A model generated the notes under the pieces. That model did no database searches. It saw only the letters and a program-made list of their open reading frames with translations, and had not been told where the DNA came from. The position numbers were made by a program, and so were the translations under genes. From Lingula anatina (taxonomy: Eukaryota > Brachiopoda > Lingulata > Lingulida > Lingulidae), in the NCBI RefSeq assembly GCF_001039355.2, contig NW_019774358.1, positions 348,577-412,576 of the forward strand: a DNA stretch of 64,000 bases, in the 5' to 3' direction. Every line of letters begins with the position of its first letter. Position 1 is the first letter of the stretch. Positions 59,201 through 64,000 of this stretch are shown here, piece after piece.

Positions 59201-60460
59201 ATAAAAACATAACATTCATGTACGTATTTATTTGGAACAATCAAGGCGTGGAGCACCAAAGGAAATGCGCAGCATAAGATTTCTTCAAAAGCATTTATAT
59301 TTTTGTTTAAGTTCTGTTACTGACATGTTGTTAAGCTTAAATTGATTGCTTAAAGAGACGGCGCGCCGTTCTTGGATTAAGAGGTCATTAATCTGACGGT
59401 GCAAAGGATGATAACGTTTTGGCTGTGATGGCAATACAATATAACCTCCAGCTCTCCGCCGATGATTACTACATTTGTAGCACCCCTATGCTGGTGATAC
59501 AATATTTTTCTTCAAGAATCATCGCAATGTTCAAATTGAGACGCTTTTAATAACACACTGTATGTCACATATTGCACAATCTAAAAAGTTTCGCTTGAGT
59601 GGTCAGTCAATGATAGTTTGATTTTTAATGTTCTTCAATATCGGCTTACAATGTCGGAACTGATTAAAGATAAATATGTATCTTACATTATTAACTTATT
59701 ACAGATTATCTCTCCCTCAGATCTTGTAAATTTAATGGTCCAAGAGCAGCAATTAAAAAATCACAGAAGTTCACTTTACAAGTGCATTATTTTAATGGTA
59801 AATGTACCAAAAAAAGTGATTTAGTTTCACTGTTTTAGTTCTTCTGTTCCTTAAGATCCATTCCCACAGGCATCGCCGGTTTACGTAGATCAATCCAACT
59901 CTATGGGAATGGGGTCTTAGATACGACATGCAGGATACAATATTACATTCAAAGCTGATGGTATCCTGTACTCTACCTGAAGCCATATTTGAAGCCAAAT
60001 TTGGCACAAGTTGCTAAATTTTGGATCAAAATTTGTTTTGCATGCATTACTTTGTTTCCTTTAACTGAAACACACGTTTATAAAAGCCCATTTACACGTG
60101 AATGTAACAGATGGAGAAATAATAGTTATTCCTGGAGACAATGATTCTCAGAGGCTTAGTTCCTGAAGCTGGAACAATAGATGGATTCTTCACTCCCAGA
60201 GAATTCTGGATTCCTTACTCCCAGAGAATTCACTCATGGTGCCATCAGACCTTTCACAGAAACGTTTGTCACTATTTGGGATGTCAACCCTCACGATAAC
60301 CCTCTCAAGGCCATTACTCAGAGTAATATCAAACAAAGAGGCACCATTTCTGGAGAAAATAACATGTCACATTACTCCTGAACATATAACCACTGGAGAC
60401 ATTCACACATGATGACAACACCACTGGAAATGGCATTGCTGGTGACACCACTCCTGGAGA
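56212..60460. repeat. allelic duplication, copy 2 (about 4.2 kb)
   Basis: Near-identical to 51924-56199. It continues past the end of copy 1 into the kelch gene's 3' flank. Confidence 0.95.
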
Positions 60461-60598
60461 CATCACCACTGGTGACTTCACTCATAGAGAAAAAAACTGG
60501 TGACTTCACTCATGGAGGCAACACCACTGTAGACAACACTGCTGGTGACACCACTCCTGTAGACATCACCACTGGTGACTTCACGTATACATGAGAAA
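60350..60598. repeat. degenerate 12-15 bp repeat (ACCACTGGTGACATC type)
   Basis: A run of short related blocks (CACTGGAGACATTC, GGTGACACCACTCC, ACCACTGGTGACTTCACTCA and similar). Two longer blocks of about 60 bases are repeated (near 60440-60500 and 60510-60590). Translated on the plus strand it gives Gly-Asp-Thr-rich peptides in shifting frames, so it is not a stable gene. Confidence 0.75.
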
Positions 60599-60622
60599 CA
60601 ACGAGTTCGGTACACTTGCTGT

Positions 60623-60937
60623 TCTTCAGTGAAATTACTAGAGCAGGTAACTGAGGCTGTTGATCTACCTTGAGCAGGTTACTAAGTATGTTGGCTTGCA
60701 ATATCAATACTCGAGCAGGTCACTAAGTATGTTGACCTGCAATGGTATTTTTGAGCAGGTCAGACTGTTAACCTGCAATGGTATTACCTGAACAGGTCAC
60801 AGAGTATGTTGACCTGCAGGATTATGACTTCAGCAGGTCACTGAGACTGTTGACCTGCAGTGTCATTATTTAAGCAGGCCAATGGGAATGTTGACCTTCA
60901 GAGCCATTACTTAAGCAGGTCACTGGGAATGTTGGCC
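60623..60937. repeat. 41-bp tandem array overlapping the 3' end of the kelch CDS
   Basis: Seven to eight decaying units. On the minus strand each starts near GGTCAACAT and contains GTGACCTGCT. The unit nearest the gene (60897-60937) comprises the last nine codons, the TAA stop and 11 bases of 3' UTR of the kelch gene. One unit (about 60755-60780) is shortened. Confidence 0.92.
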
Positions 60938-61097
60938 ACCACGCAGCCAAATGTGCTCATCACGGAGGCCAGCTCCAAGCCCTCGTGCCACACCTCCCTG
61001 CCTTCCTGGTCCCTCCCCAGGAGATACAGCCCCGCCATCCAGCTGTTCTCATCCTCACCTCCTACCACCAGGATAGTGTTGTCATACTTCACCACAC
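60907..61097 (-). CDS. kelch gene last exon: blade 5 and C-terminus
   Basis: Encodes VVKYDNTILVVGGEDENSW, LYLLGRDQEGREVWHEGLEL, and STFGCVVANIPSDLLK before TAA. The acceptor TTGTATTCTAG lies about 40 bases from a TTATA array. The last nine codons form the first unit of the 41-bp array. Confidence 0.95.
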
Positions 61098-63498
61098 CTA
61101 GAATACAATAGGATAGAATAGAATAGAGTGCTCTGCAGTATAATATAATATAATATAATATAATATAATATAATATAATATAATATAATATAATATAATA
61201 TAATATAATATATGACATGACATCATATAATTATATATGAAGATCAGTGTATTGTGAAGTTATGAGATATGGGATACAGATTAAGAGTTAAATCAATGTC
61301 ATTTTTTTAAAAAATGCCATTTTGGTAAAGTAAAGCTACATTTCAAAGGATTTGGAGGAGGGTGGGCTTTGAAATAATGGCAGACTAGCATTCACAGCAG
61401 AACATGGCATAAAAGCTGACAAAATTTACCCACAAATATTTTCCTGGTTGTTTTCTCTCAAGTTCCATTGAATTGCAGTCTATATCACTACAGTCCAAAT
61501 TCACCATATATTATATGCCACCTTTGTATTGCTTTCTTAGACGATATTCTCGACAATTAAGAGATACACCCTTATTTCCGAATAGTTCATCCCCACCTTA
61601 TAACAGCTGTTTCCTAGTCTCACCTTATCACTCTGTGCCAACAGCCTCATTCTGGGATCATATCTCAGTTGCATTCCATTAAAAAAAAACCCCTACCTGC
61701 TCCACACAGTGAATTCGGCAGCTCTGGCCCCTCGCTCCATGTCTCCGTCACAGGATCAAACACTTCCACAGAACACACACAGTGCTCTGGCAAAAACTCC
61801 CGCTTCCATTTCTCACTCACAAGTGAATTCCCACCTAAAATAATTATTGATTTTGTGTATTACAGCTGAAGATGTTGTTAGGAGTAGCATTATCTTATAT
61901 ACAGAATTACATATATCAAGGATGAGACTGAAAAAATCAGAAAATATAACGTAGGTCTAGTGGGCTGCTTAGGCCAGAAGTCCACAGATAGAAAAATCTC
62001 ATCCCTAAAGGATACATCCAGGATATCCACACAGGGGAGGGAGGGGTGGTCATTACATAATTCATTAGTTGTTCTTACAATTCACCACACACAAGTGAAT
62101 TCCTGCCAGAAACAGCAGGCGAGCCCTGTATGGTTTAACATGTATTATCATAACTATAATACTATAAAATTAAAAGGCATTTTGTACTCAACACCTTGTA
62201 CATGTTTAACATGGGAGTCATAACCATGGACACAATTATTCAATTGTTTTTCTGTTTTAATATTTTTTTTTTCTTTTTTGCCTCATAATGACCTCAAGAT
62301 ATCATAAATATTATCATAACTCCTGAGTGTACTCACCAATGATGTAGATCTTCTCTTTATAGACCACACAGCCAGCAAGAGCCCGGGATACATGCATACT
62401 GGGCAGCTGTATCCACTGCTCTGTCACTGGATCATACCTATGGTCATTTATTTATTTATTTACTTCTTTATATATCCATATTCCTTTACAAGACATCTCA
62501 ACAAATAAATAATGACAAACTTACAAATGAAATGATTATTAATTGGTTTTTCTATTTACATTTTAATTTATGTTATCACTTTACTGATGTGCATTCATTT
62601 ATTATTTTTCTTTAATTATGAACAACAGTGTTTCATGAATAATGTTGCATTTCGAAGAGAGAAAAAGAGGATGTAGGAAGAGAGAGAAACAGAAAAGGGG
62701 GACAAAGAGGAGAGAGAAAAAGAGAGGAAAAGAGAGAGAGAGAGAGAGAAAGCAGCAGAGTAAGAAAGAATGGAATCCTGTACCTAAAAGCTGCCTTAGA
62801 TATCCCATTTGCTTCCTCCCCACCAAACACATACAGCTTTCCCTTATAACTGGTGGCTGCCATACACCTGGTGGGGACAGGCAATGGAGTGACCACCTCC
62901 CACTTGTTAGCATGCTGGTCATATCTCTCCACACTGGACAACAAGCTGCTATAGTCTTGGCCTCCTATAGCATACACAAACCTAGAAACAGAACACACAA
63001 AAAATGATGACAATGTATTCATAAAAGCCAGTAGGTGACTACTAGAATTAATCAGATTATGTTGAAATTTGGCTTGGCCAATAAAAAGAATCAAAACATC
63101 CAATCTGTTCCAAATTCAATAGCTTACTATAATTCTATATAATGGTACTTGATGATAAGGCACAATACAGCACAGGTTATATAAACATACCACACTGATA
63201 TAAAAACTTAATTAAAAATCAAAACAATCAAAACATATCCACTACTACAAACACAATGTTAAAATCTCTTTTAAAGTATATCCTCAATACAAACCTGTCT
63301 AGCACCGTGAGGGCAAACTGATATCTCTTCATCTCCATGGCAACCTTGCTTACCCAGGTCTTGGTGGCGTAATCAAACATGAAGACACTGTCACAGACTC
63401 CCTCAGTGCAGACAGAACCTCGGTAGTTGATCTTCCTCAGAGCTCCACCAGCCAGGTAGATCTGGTTATCACCTGTCACTGCACAACCTGCAGGGAAG

Positions 63499-63546
<48 letters not shown>

Positions 63547-63583
63547 GTATTACTACAACTACTACTACTACTTCTACTTCTAC

Positions 63584-63627
<44 letters not shown>

Positions 63628-64000
63628 TGAAAAACAAATATGGGAATATCTAGAATCATTTTTTTTTTTATATCATTTGGAGAAACTAATTTTATTTACA
63701 TTTTATATATTAGATGAACAAATTATTAATATTATTATCCTGACGTTTAACATTTCACGAATCAAAATGGAGATGAATTAATATTTTTCAAAGGCAACCA
63801 TATTTTACAGGGAGAAGTTCTGAATGCACTAAAGGTGGCAGTGTTACTCACCTGGCATGAAGAGACTGTGTGGCAGTTTACCCAGTAATGTAGCATCACC
63901 ACATTCTGTGGGCAGTAAAGCCTCTATGCTGTTGTACTTGGTCAGGGGGTCGTCACTGTAGGGGTTGGCCATTATTACAATGGCACGCTTGTATGGCATT
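60907..64000 (-). CDS. kelch-repeat protein (kelch-like family), 3' six exons, continues beyond window
   Basis: Exons in transcript order: 63852-64000 (partial), 63295-63487, 62784-62981, 62337-62437, 61697-61834, 60907-61097. All introns are GT-AG and all phases agree, giving 322 residues to a TAA. After a BACK-to-kelch linker (residues 1-50), kelch blades show their Gly-Gly doublets: YLAGGAL, YAIGGQD, YVFGGEE, YIIGGNS, LVVGGED, with the matching W near each blade end (KTW, NKW, EQW, ETW, EVW). The final TFGCVVANIP strand likely closes the propeller. Kelch-like proteins usually carry N-terminal BTB and BACK domains and act as Cullin-3 substrate adaptors. Those exons would lie to the right of the window, so that role is inferred. 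No subfamily symbol can be assigned. Confidence 0.93.
61138..61212. repeat. pentanucleotide array (TAATA)n, TTATA on gene strand
   Basis: About 15 units in the last kelch intron, the same unit and orientation as the array at 36931-36998. Confidence 0.97.
61697..61834 (-). CDS. kelch gene exon: blade 4
   Basis: Encodes GGNSLVSEKWKREFLPEHC, then VCSVEVFDPVTETWSEGPEL and PNSLCGAG. Blade 4 carries a longer loop than usual. Acceptor ATTATTTTAG, donor GTAGGG, phase 1. Confidence 0.95.
62337..62437 (-). CDS. kelch gene exon: blade 3 end and blade 4 start
   Basis: Encodes YDPVTEQWIQLPSMHVSRAL then AGCVVYKEKIYIIG. Acceptor GACCATAG, donor GTGAGT, phase 1. Confidence 0.95.
62655..62757. repeat. purine-rich GA/AAG tract
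   Basis: Long GAGA/AAAG-rich run. On the kelch strand it is a CT-rich tract starting about 25 bases after the donor of exon 62784-62981. Confidence 0.9.
62784..62981 (-). CDS. kelch gene exon: blades 2-3
   Basis: Encodes RFVYAIGGQDYSSLLSSVER through ANKWEVVTPLPVPTR and GKLYVFGGEEANGIS. The acceptor is TCTGTTTCTAG and the donor GTACAG, phase 2, with a CT-rich tract just downstream. Confidence 0.95.
63295..63487 (-). CDS. kelch gene exon: blade 1
   Basis: Encodes CAVTGDNQIYLAGGALRK, an acidic Cys-containing loop (VCTEGVCDSVFMFDYATKTW) and MEMKRYQFALTVLD. The acceptor ATCTTCCCTGCAG follows directly on a TTA microsatellite. The donor is GTTTGT, phase 2. Confidence 0.95.
63500..63626. repeat. 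AAT trinucleotide microsatellites (two blocks)
   Basis: Blocks at about 63500-63545 and 63584-63625 are separated by an ACT/TCT-rich stretch. The first begins a dozen bases from the acceptor of exon 63295-63487. Confidence 0.95.
63852..64000 (-). CDS. kelch gene exon (partial): BACK-kelch linker
   Basis: Encodes MPYKRAIVIMANPYSDDPLT and the LLPTECGDATLLGKLPHSLF segment leading into blade 1. The donor is GTGAGT, phase 1. The frame is open at the window edge, so the exon extends right. Confidence 0.88.

Overview
This window is nuclear DNA from an animal, most likely an aquatic invertebrate; I cannot name the species. It is AT-rich. The recognisable genes are split into short exons with GT-AG introns. 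The protein families are metazoan: kelch-repeat, thrombospondin type-1, and somatomedin-B-like/Cys-rich ectodomain. Much of the rest is animal-type transposons: CR1-like and L1/Tx1-like LINEs, a Ty3/gypsy fragment, a Penelope fragment, Tc1/mariner elements, a TTAA-flanked element and foldback elements. No bacterial features, CRISPR arrays or rRNA genes are visible.

The scaffold is stitched from contigs. Single n characters lie at 5817, 17746, 27544, 46132 and 56200, and a 414-base N run lies at 19790-20203. At four of these six joints the sequence after the joint repeats, nearly identically, sequence from before it (1911-5816/5819-9710; 17779-18180/20204-20605; 24797-26587/27545-29366; 51924-56199/56212-60460). 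These look like unmerged haplotypes. This is useful, because two transposons are present in one copy and cleanly absent from the other.

Layout. 1-25 kb: an orphan signal-peptide exon (939-1008, minus), a Tc1 fragment at the window edge, a CR1-like LINE (two allelic copies of its 5' part), old diverged segmental duplications, a Tc1 element with TIRs (14908-16541), and a 1.6-kb TTAA-flanked element (18181-19785). 25-32 kb: another allelic duplication, a putative plus-strand promoter with two first exons (26780-27486), a 5'-truncated L1/Tx1 insertion with target-site duplication, and a rearranged gypsy fragment. 32.2-41.9 kb: eleven minus-strand exons whose phases all agree form the 3' part (478 residues) of a secreted or cell-surface protein with Ig/cadherin-like modules and two TSP1 repeats. 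Its introns hold a Penelope fragment, a Tc1-derived palindrome and a Tc1 fragment. 42-46 kb: a degraded L1/Tx1-like LINE on the minus strand. 46-50 kb: a foldback element and a large minus-strand first exon with signal peptide, a coding minisatellite, an SMB-like module and a Cys-rich ectodomain. 50-60.6 kb: no convincing genes; a small MITE and a 4.3-kb allelic duplication. 60.9-64 kb: the six 3'-terminal exons of a kelch-repeat protein on the minus strand.

The genes show no common pathway. The SMB exon and the TSP1 gene share strand and are phase-compatible, so they might be one transcription unit interrupted by the contig joint at 46132. The most unusual signals are the occupied/empty TTAA site, a 41-bp array seeded by the last codons of the kelch gene, and a 38-nt microexon that abuts a pentanucleotide array and whose skipping would give an immediate stop.
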